Positions 1 through 12,900 of a stretch of 64,000 nt of DNA are shown here, piece after piece. Location: the NCBI RefSeq assembly GCF_028389875.1, contig NC_084665.1, forward strand, positions 6,387,501-6,451,500. The letters are read 5' to 3'. The notes under the pieces were generated by a model, which saw nothing but the letters and a program-made list of their open reading frames with translations, made no database searches and was not told where the DNA came from. A program made the position numbers and the translations under genes. The stretch is from Rhea pennata (Eukaryota > Chordata > Aves > Rheiformes > Rheidae). Position 1 is the stretch's first letter; each line of letters opens with the position of its first letter.

Positions 1-1082
1 CCATGCTGATGGATGATTAAAAATTAAGGCAACACAACCTTTCAGACATACAGCACATTAGTACCACTACCTGCTTTCCTGACTTCTAGAATTCAGGAGT
101 TACTGGGTTGAAGCCTAAAAAAGTTTGTGATCTGTCCAGATCAAGTCTCTCCTCTTGGCCAAGTACCACAACACTGACATTTGTTCCACAGAAAAACTCT
201 ACCATTGGCCTGATTCCAGTTTACCTATGAAGCAGCAATAAGGTTTTGCATTTTCAGAATTGCCTTCAACTCCAAATTTACATTTTGTCACACTGCATCA
301 GAAACCCAGAAGCACAAATCTAACTGGGCTATCTTCCTAACAGTTACATATTTGGGGACATCACGGCATGGACTGTAAGTCGGGCCTGCGTTCTCAAGCA
401 CTACTTTTATCAAGACAAGCAAGTAGCCATCTTCAGTGACACTAAGCACTGCATGCAGGTATCTTATATAGCCCCCAGGCTTCCTGCAAAAGCAGCCCAA
501 GAACAGTGCTCTCTTGCAAGATGTGTTATAGACATGAGAGAACGTACCACATTTGATTCACCTGTGGCAGAGCCCCTGCCAGTGCTTGTAGGATATGCCA
601 GTCATTTCTGCCAGACTTTGCACCTCAGATCCCATCCTCAGCAAAAGACTTACGAATAGTGCTCCAGTGCAGTTTTGTGGATGTATTGAGACGAGTCAGT
701 TACTATGAAGCTGAAAGACTGGTAACATGACTTTGACCCTGCAGTTCTTTGAGAGGCTGTCTCTTTTGCAGTGAGGCAAGATGCTGTCAGAAGTGGCTAA
801 CCAGAGCAGACATTTCCATTTCCAATCATCAACTGTGCTGCCTCAGCCAGTAGCACTAGATCTTTTTTCCGTTAAAGTGTTGAATCAAGTACAAACTAGC
901 TTAGTGCTTAGTTTGAACAGCAAATGAATGTAAGTGCTTAAATCCTAAGTAGCAATGCCTGAACTCCATTATCTAAACAGGTTTGCAAAATGGCTCCTAG
1001 CATCACCTTGAACTAAGACTAGCTGACAAAGCAGGCCAAATTCAATTGCACTAACAGGCGTGACAACTGCAAGGAGCAACTA

Positions 1083-1116
1083 GTCTGGGAGTACAAAAGC
1101 TTTTGTACTCCCAGAC
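1083..1116. repeat. Perfect 34-bp palindrome
   Basis: The left arm GTCTGGGAGTACAAAAG is followed with no spacer by its exact reverse complement. The symmetry breaks at the next base on each side. A spacer-free palindrome of this length is very unlikely by chance in ordinary DNA. It can extrude as a cruciform; no function is known to me. Confidence 0.95.
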
Positions 1117-4100
1117 ATTAAACTAGTCCTCCTTTTCTGAAACAGTTTACATAACATACTTTGGTTCATACAGTTATCACCCTTTGTAGGCCAAAGGATT
1201 TGGAAAAATACCCCTGGCAGGGCATAAAGGTGAGAAACCAGTTTTGCCCATCAGAAAGCCTTCAGTTTCACAGCCTAGAAACATAAAGGGAGTAACTCTA
1301 TTGATAAAAACACTAAGATTAGATAGCTCCAAGGAAAGACTTGTACTGTAGCAAACAGATATACAAAGTATCCACATAGATGCACAAAGTACCCAAGCAA
1401 CAAGTTTAACTTGGTTATTTCAAACAGCCTCCAATTCATTTAATTGAGTATTTCACTTTAACTGCAGTAGCTAACAGTTATGCAAACTGAGGCAGACTAA
1501 AACAGTCTGAAGCAACATCTGCAATTTCTCTTCATTCAGTCAGAGCCAGATGTTGACCATCTTTTCCTATCTGGAAGTCAGCAGAACCCTAGCAGGCCTC
1601 AAAGTGCTTGCTGCAGCAACATCTTTCTGCCAGTAAGCTGTCATTCAAGGTCTCCTCAAGTCAAGAAGCCTTCTGAACAAAGTAAAGTGATATTTTATCA
1701 TTAGTTATTTCTAAACAAGCAGATTTTCCCTATCACAAATAGATAGTACTATCAAAAACCAGAAGACAATACTTTCCTTAAAAGTTTGCAACATCTTGTT
1801 AATAGCTTTCTGCACTTCTGCAGCACTTAGCTTGATGCATTGGACTTGGCTTTCAAATTTCTGCCGGTAAGTGAAATCTAATTGAAGAGGACCTGAGAAT
1901 AAGTCTCTTTTGTTCCCTCTGAGCTTTTTCCTCCAAAAACTTGCCAGCCTAATGTAGGTAGGTTGAGAACTTTCAGCTATATAAGGACTATTATCACCAT
2001 TAATCAAGCACTTTGAGGGTAGAGAAATAGTGTTGACAGTTGTAAAGGAAAATTGGTCCATCCAGAAGAGCTGGTTTTATAACTTCATGCTTGAATGGCA
2101 CAGAACATCCTTCCCCTCCAGAAATCTTGAACTTATCACCAGGACAGACATTGCACAACTTAAGCATGTCAACTGTAGAGCAAATGCTATTGCTTGTTCC
2201 AACAGCACAATCATCATATGCTAATTAGAACACCTGCTTAAGGGGCACACAACCAATGTTTTTAGGTCCTTTATACTACCCTCCTGGCTGCTTAACCTAT
2301 TACTCTAGCCAGTCATCATCTCAGGCAACACTAGAATACTTTGGAAGGCTCTCTAGAAGGCCTTGGTATCACAGGCACAGGGATCACATTCCAAGAAGTG
2401 GGTTTTTCTCAGAACATTCTCTCAAAATGATGGTCAGGACAAGCAGTCCAACATTCGAGTCCAGTTTCTTGCTAAAGCAGCAGAAGCATTGCCTTAAGTC
2501 TCTGAATAGTCCATAGAAGCACACTGACAGCACTAGCCAAGAGTTAGGCCAGGAGTTAGTAAAGTTCAGAAAGTGAAACACTACTCCTTACACAAATTCT
2601 GACTTTGAAGTAGTGAGCTATGACCAGGCTGGAGGAGCTGAAAAAATGGAAAAATAGGGAATTTGTTTTAAAGCCCAGTCTATAGACCACAAACTGCTCT
2701 AGGTTCCTGCAATAATCCAGTCCCACCAACTTAAGTATAGTAACAGTGAAGGACTTCAACTGTGGAAGAAGTGGCTTTCACAGAATGACTACCATTGTAC
2801 TGGAGTGTTTCTAGCCAACTGGACATTGCTTGGTAAAGCTCATGGCAGCCTCCCTACACAGGTCTCCATGACACCGCATTCAGTACTGCTGGAGAAGCAA
2901 CCAAAGTCGAGATTTTGCTGTTTTTTAGTCTCTTAAAACTTCCAGGAAGTCCAGTTCCATCCCAGAAATGGAGTTATGGATGCAGCATATCCATCCCATT
3001 ACATTCAAAAGTAGACATACCACAGTCGTCAGAGCCATTCCTGAAGGTTACTTGCACTGCCTGAGGTATAGCCAGACAATAACTGCCTCCTGTCAGCCTA
3101 CTACATACAGATGGGCCAGTAGATCCTCTCACTCACAGGCTAGGTCTTGAGACTGCTGGAAATTCCTCTGAGCACAGAAAACTGGATCTCAGGCTTTCAG
3201 TACACAGAAGAGCTCTCATCTGTCAGAAAACACAGCATTGGAACCAGCTGTGCCCAGCAGGCCTGGGCTGTAATTTCCTGTTTTCCAGTTGTACACCTGA
3301 CCTTTGAAGCTTCTGAGCTACAGAACTTCAGCCTACAGTCACATACCCTGCTCTGTCTGGAGCAGATGTAGAAAGATCATAAACTCAACTTCCCCCTGAA
3401 GCCTGCCATCCATTCAGCCCTATTACTACAGCTGTTTGTCAGCTATTTCTTACTCCATTTCAGCCTCTTACAGTCTGGATCTTTCAATTAAAGCATTTAA
3501 ACTAATGCATAATTCTGATTGTGTGTAATCACTTCCTAAACCAGAGCAAAGAGGCCAGAAGATACAAGAGGCATAATACTATTTAGCAAGAAACAGACAT
3601 ACATGAATGGAAGCAAAGGTAGCTGGCTGAGTGAAGATATTACCACATTGCACCTCGTAAGCTAAGCTCTTTAGTCCTGCTGTAGTTTTTGCTGAGTAGA
3701 GTACAACTGACCCCCATCAGCTAAGCACACAGAACAAGCAACATTTGTTGAAACGCTAAGCCAGCTTTTGAGAACAGTAGCTCTGTTGTGTAAACATGGA
3801 AGATATTTAAACCAAACAAGCTGAACTAAATAACCCACTCCTTAAAATAAGGGGTAAAATGAACAAAAGCCAATTCCTGTTCTCCCTAAGGACATACCCA
3901 TCAGCTGATGACTTATTTGTCCTGTAGTATAAGCACACAGGAGTGAGAATAGTCAGCTCAATTTCCAAGCGATGGAAATAGGGACAACTCGTTTTAAATG
4001 CAAGTCAGTCCATCCCCTTAAGCATCAAGAGTACTCAACACATTAAATGGAATAAAGTATCACCACAGCTACCTTTAAAGTTTTAACCCAAATACAGCTC

Positions 4101-5572
4101 GAGTTAGAACATCATTCACAACCTCTGATCATAAAAAGGAAGTACACACTATAGTTGCTAAACTCAACTGGTTTCAGATACTGTATATATTCCTGGTCAA
4201 CAAATGGCAAGTGTCAACTAATGATCAACTCTTCTGGACAGTGGGGTGGACACAGACAACTGCACATAAATGCAGAAGATTAAGTCAATTTAAATTCATT
4301 TGCTTTTTAGCAGCTTAAGGTCCAGATTATACACAGCTAAAAAAAAAAGCCACTTTTATCAGCACAGATTACTTCCATCAGCATTCCTTCAATTTGTTGC
4401 ATCAGCAGTTAAAAAGACTTCCAAGTTCCCTTTTCTAGTCTCTTTCCAAGCTTCTACTTTTGTTAAGTTCAAGCTAGCAGTCTTAACATCTTGTTTATAT
4501 GTAAACATGCCCTTTGCTAGAACCCCAGTTTAAAACCAAACATAACATCCCTATATACTTCATCTCGGTGTCCCTGAACTCTTTCCCTTGTGCTCTAGAG
4601 ACACCTCACATTTCTTTTGCTCATACAAAATGATTCAAGTCTCCCCTTCATATTGTACAGATGTACAATAGGTTCCCCATACACACTCGGAAGCAAGCTG
4701 TGGTTTGCTACACTAACCTTAACTCATCTGGCTTTGAAGTCCTGTTCCACCTCCCCTGTTTAAGGGGCATCACAGCTTGTATCAAAACCTTCAGATAAGG
4801 TACCACAAGGAAATCCCAACATTTCAGTGTAATGTATCCTCTCAGAGTTTCACCCAGGAAGCTTTCATTAGACAGAAAGTAGACAAACTGTTTAAGTGCT
4901 TCTTATTTTGGTGTAGCAAACTGAGGAGAGCGTAGGCATGTGTAAATTGAATTCCAGAGGGTAGGAGAAAATAGGTTAACTTTTAAGTCTTATTTGGACA
5001 AGGCAGGAAAAAAAAAAAGAGAGCGAGAGAGAACCTGGCACATTTCCTGGAAAAGAAAAAGCCACTAGATTTAAGTGACAAAGTTGTCCTCCCCTTTCCC
5101 CAGCTGTCCCACTCCATGTAAACTGGCATCAAGACTCACATGGAAGTTACAAGGCTGCTGCAGACCTCAATGCATCACTGCTTTCCTAATGCTGACTAGC
5201 AAATACTGCCAAGTAGCTCGTTTTAAGGCCAGAAATAATTAAATGTTTTGAATATTTGTGCTATAAATAGGACAGATGAGTTCAGTTCCAAAGACTTGTT
5301 TGGATATCCAATAAGACTGATGGTGGATTAGGGGAGGGTGGGAGATGTGTTTAACTCTCTCCATTCCTTCAGGGCAATGGAATATTAAGGGATAGATCTA
5401 GAACTGTTACATAAAATACAAGTAGAAGCAAGAAGTACCTGAAGCTATGATCCTACAAGCAAAGGGGAAAAAGATGATATTCTGATGACCTAGAAAGCTA
5501 CGAAGTGTCATAACTAATCAGATAATAGGTCTGTCTACTCTTAAAGTGCTTTAAATTGCTCTTCTGTTGAGT

Positions 5573-5596
5573 TGTTCACGCATGCATGCGTGAACA
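5573..5596. repeat. Perfect 24-bp palindrome with CATGCATG core
   Basis: The 12-base arm TGTTCACGCATG is followed directly by its reverse complement. The centre is an alternating purine-pyrimidine run (GCATGCATGC), which could adopt a cruciform or Z-like form. The outer bases TGTTCAC/GTGAACA resemble paired nuclear-receptor or forkhead half-sites, but that is only a resemblance. Confidence 0.9.
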
Positions 5597-6546
5597 GAGA
5601 GGTAACACTGCCATAGCCACACAAAATACTGTTAAAAGTTGGCATTTTGCATTCTCCAGTTAGGTGGACAGAAAAGCTGCAGAGAGACTTCATTAAAATG
5701 AAGTTCTGCATCAAATAAGTTAACCTCCAAATTCAGCTATTTTCAGGAAGCACATATAGGTAGAAAAAAATACTAATAATCAGAGATTAAGACAGCAGGA
5801 ACAGAAACTCTGACACACACAAAGACTGCTTTTCTGAAAGTACGTCATGAATCTAGCAAAAAAACGTTTCTCCATAGCTACAAGGAAAAACTTGGAAGGT
5901 AGGGATAGTAACAAAGCATGCTTCTCATCCTTCTTCCACTCTGCCTAGAAAACATAGCTATTATTAGCACACTGAAGGACCTAACAGGATCTCTACCCAC
6001 AGTAGATTTAGCAGTACTTTCCAGTTCCCTCAAAAAATGCTGCTTTAGAATACTAAAATTATGTAGACTAAGGTAAGTGAGAGCACTAGCAGGAAAAAGC
6101 CTTTCTCCCCTTTAATACCCATCCCCCAAGTTCTTGAGGTTGGGAATCAGAGTATTCCAGATCTGACAGTGCCCTAGTTCACTGTGGGCTCCAGAAATGC
6201 TAAGCGAAAGCTCTCTGCAGACTCTTCAGGCTAACCAAATCTTTGTAGTCCGTGGTAGCTTTAAACTAGGCAGCCTTTTGCTTACATTTCAGAGTATCAT
6301 TTTAAGGCTGCTGTTTGTCCGAGTTCAATTCTTTTTTGGCTAACTAGATTCAGTCAGTATCTCCTAAATAGTTTAGGCCCTAACTATATTTTATATACAT
6401 TGTATGTAGTTCTCACATGTCAGCTGCTCTCTTTCTAATCAGCTATTACCTCAGATCAAGATTTCAAGTGAGAAGGCAGATAAGAATAAGGGGAAAGATG
6501 CCAACTGCAGTTATCCCATGTTAACACACCTGAGGGCTGTGCTGCC

Positions 6547-7352
6547 ATTCAGAGAGACCAGGACAGCTGAGCAGAGAGGAACCTCATGAGGTTCAATAAG
6601 GGCAACTGCAGAGTCCTGCACCTAGGGAAAAATAACCCTAGGCACCAGGACAAGCTGGGGGCTGACCTGCTGGAGAGCAGCTCTGCAGAGAAGGACCTGG
6701 GAGTGCTGGTGGATGACAGGTTGACCATGAACCAGCAATGTGCCCTTGTGGCCAGGAAGGCCAATGGTCTCCTTGGGTGCATTGGGAAGAGTGTTGCCAG
6801 CAGGTGGAGGGAGGTGATCCTGCCCCTCTACTCAGCCCTGGGGAGGCCTCATCTCGAGTCCTGAGTCCAGTTGTGGGCTCCCCGGGACAAGAGACAGGGA
6901 GCTACTGCACAGAGTCCAGCGTAGGGCTACGAAGGTCATCAGAGGGCTGGAGCACCTGCCCTCTGAGGAACGGCTGCGAGAGCTGGGCCTCTTCAGCCTG
7001 GGGAAGAGAAGACTGAGGGGGGATCTGATCAATGTGTACAAGTACCTGAAGGGAGGGTGTGAAGGAGACGGGGACAAACTCTTTTCAGTTGTTCCATGTG
7101 TCAGGACAAAAGACAATGGGCAGAAATTGAAGCACAGGAAGTTCTGCCTGAGGGTGAGGGGGAATTTCTTCACTGCGAGAGGGCAAAGCCCTGGCACAGG
7201 TTGCCCAGAGAGGTTGTGGAGTCTCCTTCTCTGGAGATATTCAAGGTCCACCTGGACGCAACCCTGTCTGACATGCTCTAAGTGACCCTGCTTGAGCAGG
7301 AAGGTTGGACTAGATGATCTCCAGAGGTCCCTTCCAACTTTACTGATTCTAT
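6547..7352 (+). mobile_element. CR1 LINE fragment, 3' end of ORF2 plus 3' UTR
   Basis: This is the C-terminal part of CR1 ORF2 and the 3' end, on the plus strand. Frame pieces at 6586-6864 and 7034-7285 carry CR1 C-terminal sequence ([14 protein letters not shown], later KYLKGGCEGDGDKLFSVV and then the LPREVVESPSLEIFKVHL stretch). The 3' end is canonical avian CR1: GGTTGGACTAGATGATCTCC, then AGAGGTCCCTTCCAAC, ending in GATTCTATAG. It is split into several frames by indels and lacks the reverse transcriptase core, so it is a dead 5'-truncated copy. Confidence 0.93.
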
Positions 7353-9486
7353 AGTTTGACTTTTAGATCAACACCCAGAAAACTTTCAGTCACTCAGCTG
7401 TACCTGTACCACAGCCACAAAGAAGCTCAGCAGCAAGTGAGGCAAGTGCTCCCTGCTCTCTCTGCAGGAGGTATGCTAGAGAGCCAGTTTTCATTTTCAT
7501 CTCCAAGGTTAACAAGCTGTCAGTCAGGAACACCAACAGGTTTTGGGAAACAGAGCAAGTCTAAGAGGCTTCCCCCCCCCACCTGGGGTTGAGTGTCCAG
7601 ACCATACTTACAGTGACCTGCAGCCTCTAAGAGAAAGTGATTGTTTAGGCCAACCACCACCTTACATCTAGCTTCCTTTCTCCCTTTAAAGGCCTGTTGC
7701 TAAGAGAATCTCCCATCCAACCTTTCCAACACTGAAGTTTATAGTTTTCTTTTATCAGAAGTTCTAGATTGAATTTCTAAGAGTGAAGAGCAGTACAAGG
7801 AGAGACTGGGTTTAAAGAACAGCTTTCACTGGTTTGTGCATGTAGCAAAATCGATACCATTCCTACCTTCGGACATCCTCATGGGGTATTTAAATTCCTG
7901 CTCCTTCTTCCTAAGGAGAGGGAAACTATTATTAACCTGGTAGTATCACTAGCAGACACAGCCTGGCTGAAAGAAAAGTGCAACCAGGGGAATAAAGTGT
8001 GCAAACAAGGTTAGTGCTTAGTGGAAGAGAGCCCAAATCAAGAACTGGAAACAGCAAAGAAAAAAAAAAACACACCAATGATGATTTAGGAATAACTTAA
8101 AAATAAGAACAAACATTTTACATGCATTCTCTTTACCTCCACTTCCCATCTCACACTGGGGCAAGAGATCTTCATATAACTAACATGTTTAAGTATAATC
8201 AATACAACACCTAACCACGTCTATATACTTCACAGCCCCACATCTGTTCTTCATAATTTTCAGCTCTTCACCAGGTATCAGTGGCATTGTTTCACAGAAG
8301 ACCTCCTCTACAGCAAAAGCTCAAAGCACACTTCTTCTGCCAATAGGATAACATAAGTAACCACCTCCTGCTGCCTGGTCCCCTCACCCACTGCATCTTC
8401 AAATCTGCTTTAATAGTACAGCTGAGTCTAGCCACTCATTCAGATAATGGCTCTCCCTTGCCTTTGCTCATCTCCAGCACCATGCAGTTCCATACTGCCT
8501 TTCCTGCTACTTTTGCCACTCACTCGATGCTGTGGAGAGTCAAATCAACCAAGCCAGCAGAACAAACTGTATCACCACCCTAAGAGTCCAATGAGCAGTG
8601 AAACTACACAGCTTTGGCATCTGTGGGGCACCAGGTGAGTTCAGTTGTACATCGAACAGTACAGAACTGTTGCCCTCTGTGTTGGCACAGCTGTCCAAGG
8701 GCCATACAGGAATTTATCTGGAGTAAACATAAGTTGCTGTGCATCTGTGTAGCTTCTGAAACAGCTGTACCAGCACAAGTGAGGGGGAGGCACAAGCTGC
8801 TCAACTCAACACTGGTGCCAAAAAAAGTTTGGCCGAAAACAACCTAGTCGCAAACTGCAAAATCTCTCCAGACACTCTGCATGCTCAAGTACAGCTAAGA
8901 AGTGTGTTCATGTGGTCACTGACTGAGTGATATGTGATAACACTGCAAAGAGGGGTAGACAACTGGGCTGTAACTGGATCAGACTGTGTTCTGCCAAGGA
9001 TTTGTCCAGATTTGAAAGAGTTCAAATTTAGGTTGGATTAGCCACCACATTTGTTAACTTCAGCTAAAGACAAGGTTGCTTTCCTTCATGCATGCAGGCT
9101 AACACCACTTTATCAACAAGATAAGCTAGGATGCGTAGTTGGTGGGAGGGCCTTGGGGTTGGTTTAGTCCTTCCTGCACTAGACTGCTCCCTTGAACACT
9201 ACCCTACTGAAGGTACTGTACCTGCTAAAAGTTGTTTCTACATAGGTCTTAATTGCAAAGAGTCATAAGAACAGGAGCATGTTGGTTTTAAGTGCTTTCC
9301 TGAGACAGCAAATGCTATCACCACCTATAACCTAATATAGCCTAGCACCAAGTGTAGCTTTTGGGAGGTGGGGGTAGGCCACAGAGTAATCCTAGAGGTA
9401 GGGCAAGCCACATCATTCTCTTGAAGGGACAAACAAATTGGAGCAGATTATTTTTTCCTCTTTACTTCAAGTTTTCAGTTTGAGTA
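7353..9486. other. No gene recognised between two CR1 copies
   Basis: I see no repeat or coding exon here. A minus-strand donor-like site near 7611 sits only 15 nt from an acceptor-like site (7612-7626 would be the exon), which I treat as chance. Confidence 0.5.
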
Positions 9487-9967
9487 TCATAGAATGGTTG
9501 AGGATGGAAGGGATCTCTGGAGATCATCTAGTCCAACCTCCCTGCTCAAGCAGGGTCACCTAGAGCATGGTAGACAGGGTTGCATCCAGGCAGGCCTTGA
9601 AGATCTCCACAGAAGGAGACTCCACAATCTCTGGGCAACCTGTTCCAGGGCCCTGTCATTCTTACAAAGAAGCTTTTTTTCTTATATTCAGGCAGAATTT
9701 CCTGTGTTTCAGTTTGTGCCCATTGCTTCTTGTCCAGTTGCTGGGCACCACTGATAAGAGCCCAGCCCAATCCCCTTGATACCCTCCCTTAAAGCATTTG
9801 GGGACATTGATAAGATCCCCCCTCAGTCTTCTCTTCCCCAGGCTAAATGGGCCCAGCTCTTGCAGCTGTCCCTCATAGGGCAGATGCTGCAATCCTCTGA
9901 CCATCTTTGTAGACCTACACTGGACTCTCTCCAGTAGCTCCACATCTCTTGACATGACTAGATACAT
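9487..9967 (-). mobile_element. CR1 LINE 3' fragment, reverse orientation
   Basis: The left edge is the reverse complement of the CR1 3' terminus (TATCATAGAAT, then the complement of the GATGATCTCCAGAG block). Reading leftwards on the minus strand, an open frame at 9662-9967 matches the CR1 ORF2 C-terminal region (ERVQCRSTKMVRGLQHLPYE, later HKLKHRKFCLNIRKKASL). It is a 5'-truncated copy of about 0.48 kb with a frameshift. Confidence 0.92.
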
Positions 9968-12900
9968 CTAGTCAGTCTAACTACTTTTCTGTAGGACAGC
10001 ACACAAGATGCAGATGTTAAACCATACAAGTGGTTTAACATGCAACTTTGACTTAGGCAGGGAAGTAAGAAAATACTCAACTGTCCAGAGATACCTATGT
10101 TTAACACCCAAACACTTCAGTTTGTGCAGATATTTATTGTCCTCGTTTTGTGGAGCCAACAGATCCTTCTGTTCCCTCAATATGCAGAGGGAAAGACTAG
10201 GGAAGTGAACCAAAACCAGGAGAGCAGTATGCCACTTTTTAAAGCTCACAGTTTAACTAGTTAGTTCTAATGCAGTACAGAAATGAGAAAGCAGCAACAG
10301 TTCAGACTACAGACCAGTTTGGTTTGATACGCCTGGAATTGAAAGTTCTTAAATTGAATGGTATTCTTGCAGCGTCTCAGTCAGACAAGCCAATTGGTAG
10401 CCTTTTCATATGTACCAGACTGCATTTTTAATGAGCTCTCAGAAGAAGCAGGGCTCCTACTAGCCCCTGAAGGTTCCACAATTATGTATTCACACCTGTA
10501 TCCAAGTGCTCATAATGGACACTGGTCATTTTCATTGATTTTATTTCTTAAGTAGAAGTTCTGTATCTTAATGCTACTACTACTATTAATTTCAAAAGAT
10601 TCTGTTTAAATCTTGAAAAGCATAACAATAAGTTTTCAGTAGCTATTTCTATAGTACTATTAGGTCTAGAAAATATCCTAAACTTGGCCCCCCTGCCCAG
10701 CCAGCACAAGCATTAGTTACTGCAGTTAACTACACAACTTCTGTACTAAAGAGCCTGAAGAGGTCTGATATCCTAGCATTTGAAAACATTTCCTTTTAAG
10801 TAGTTTGTACTACATTCCATCCCTCACCCCCCCCCCCCCCCCCCCCCGTGACAAGCTCAAGACTGTGCTGTTTGGAAGACAAGTGATAACAGCCTTGAGG
10901 GCAGCTTTAAGGCCATGCTGAGAAACACATGACTATCACTGACCAGAACAATTCTTCAGTATTTAGTTCCGAATTACACAAAATTTAATACACTTCTCTT
11001 GAAAGGAAGACAATTTCTTATTTTAGAAAGTCATTTAGTTATGTCAAGAACTTTAACATGATTTTTCTATAGCAGACATTTTCACTACTACTCTATATGC
11101 AAGCAGTAATGAAGCTACTGCCTCCACACCTAACAGTTCAAGTCAGTGCTGAGGACTTGATATCATGCAGAGGATTGACAGATGGTACCCTTCAATTCCC
11201 AATTACTTAATATTCCTGGACCACACTACATCAACTCTGTGGAAGGAACAGCCACAAGCAAAAGCCAGAGAAGAACCTCTCTCACATCTACCTGAGGAGC
11301 CAAAAATGCAAAAGGGGGTGGGAGTTAGGGAAGGGGAGAAAATAAATAGCTTGCAGATTCACAGGCAGTATCACAGGACTGGGATTGTTTAACAATCTAA
11401 GGATTGTTAAAATAACTGTACTTACTCTTCCACTCAGTAGTACAATCCTATTCAAGATAAGAGGTGAGAACAACTTTTCCAAGCATGTACAAGAAGTAGT
11501 CCTTGCATGTCAGTGTAAGCAGCTGACACTTTCTTCAACAGGCTTCTATAGTTTTCAGTCTAAGTGAAAAAATAAGTCTTGTTGTCCTGGAATTGTTATA
11601 CAATGCATCAAAAGGTACTTCAGATATTTTACCAAGACCAATAAGAACTTGTAAATCCAACACGATTCAATCTAAGGTGACAAGGAAAAAAACAATTTAA
11701 ATTATGATTTGACAACAGCTACAGATCAGGACCCAATTCTTATCTCACTAAGCAACAACTGCATAGAAGCAGTCTCAGTTTTGCCCCTCATCAGTATTAA
11801 TTTATTAGAATTTGTATTCTAAAACCTGTCTGTAATCTGTATAACATTTCATTAGTTCAGATCTTCAGCTCTGCTAACTTCCAGGTTTTAGCTTCTGTTT
11901 CAGTCTTGAGAGAAACCTGCCAAGACTTGCAATAACATACAAGCCACACCTTGCCATGCAGAAATTGCTGGCATGCAGATCTGTAATTAGAGTTAACCAT
12001 TTATTTATTTTCTGCATTGAAACTAGAGCTGGGAATACACATACAGCAAGAAAAATAACAGATAAGAATAAAGGGGATGAGGCACCTCCCCTCCCAACAA
12101 AAGTGTATCAGAATACCCCTTGAAGTACAAGAGCTGTAAATATAGGCCCAGTAACTGACCTATAAGCCAAGTCCCTCCTCAAAGGCACCTTGTGCAGTCT
12201 TACAGCTAGGGCCATTCTTACCTATTCTTCCAGGACATTGAGAAGCAGGGCAAAATACTAGTAAGTTTGTCTTTTTAAAAATCAGTTCTCCAGAAGCCTA
12301 AATGCACTTCTCAGCCATATATTTTCTATTAGCCCTGATCATGAGTTCATCAGGCAAATTACTGTTATTAAACAAGACTTCTGCTCAGCTAGCTTTTGTC
12401 AGACTACCACAGATGCTACATTGCTCAGTAACACCATCTTCGGCATCAAATATTCTGCTCTACATTTTTCCATCCCTAAATAGGAACCAGTACTAACCAA
12501 TGTAATAGCAGTATAGCTATTTTTCTGTGTAGTTAATGGGGAAGGGATAAGAGACATTTAGCTTCACATTAAGTGCTAAGACCTACTGCTCTCATACTAG
12601 CATGAGATATGAATTAATCTTGCTATCTCACCTCCTGCAGGAGTTGTCAGTGGTTGACTCTAGGCAGACCAAATAGATAGTTTTAGCATATAAACACATA
12701 AACCACCTGCTATGGAGATAATTCACAAAGTGTATGTGCTTTCCCAATAGCAAATGCTAAGGAAGAGGAAAAAGTTCCTTTCTTTGCTGCAGAGTAAGAA
12801 TTCCAGTTAGACACCAATAGGTAGTTACTTGCTGAGTATTAATTCATACTCTAGATTATTTCACAGTAGCTTGTTTGTACAGCTACAGCAGATAATGGGC

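Larger units (their letters stand above)
1..6546. other. No gene recognised; single-copy DNA
   Basis: All open frames here are short (at most 116 codons) and none resembles a protein I know. I see no CR1, LTR or tandem array in it. If the CpG-island first exon at 16.5 kb is real, this stretch is probably intron or untranslated sequence of that minus-strand gene. A splice-donor-like site on the minus strand near 656 has a 74-nt open stretch above it, but one such match is expected by chance. Two perfect palindromes are listed separately. Confidence 0.5.

Noticed and set aside
288-500. 70-codon minus-strand frame near the left edge
   Set aside because: It has ordinary composition but no motif, no splice sites at its ends and no similarity I recognise.
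7612-7626. Possible 15-nt microexon on the minus strand (donor GTAAGTATGG)
   Set aside because: One donor and one acceptor-like site this close can arise by chance, and there are no partner exons to support it.
12632-12659. Possible 28-nt minus-strand exon (donor GAG/GTGAGAT, acceptor near CTGCCTAG)
   Set aside because: Splice-like ends only. There is no coding signal I recognise, and very short exons are easily found by chance.
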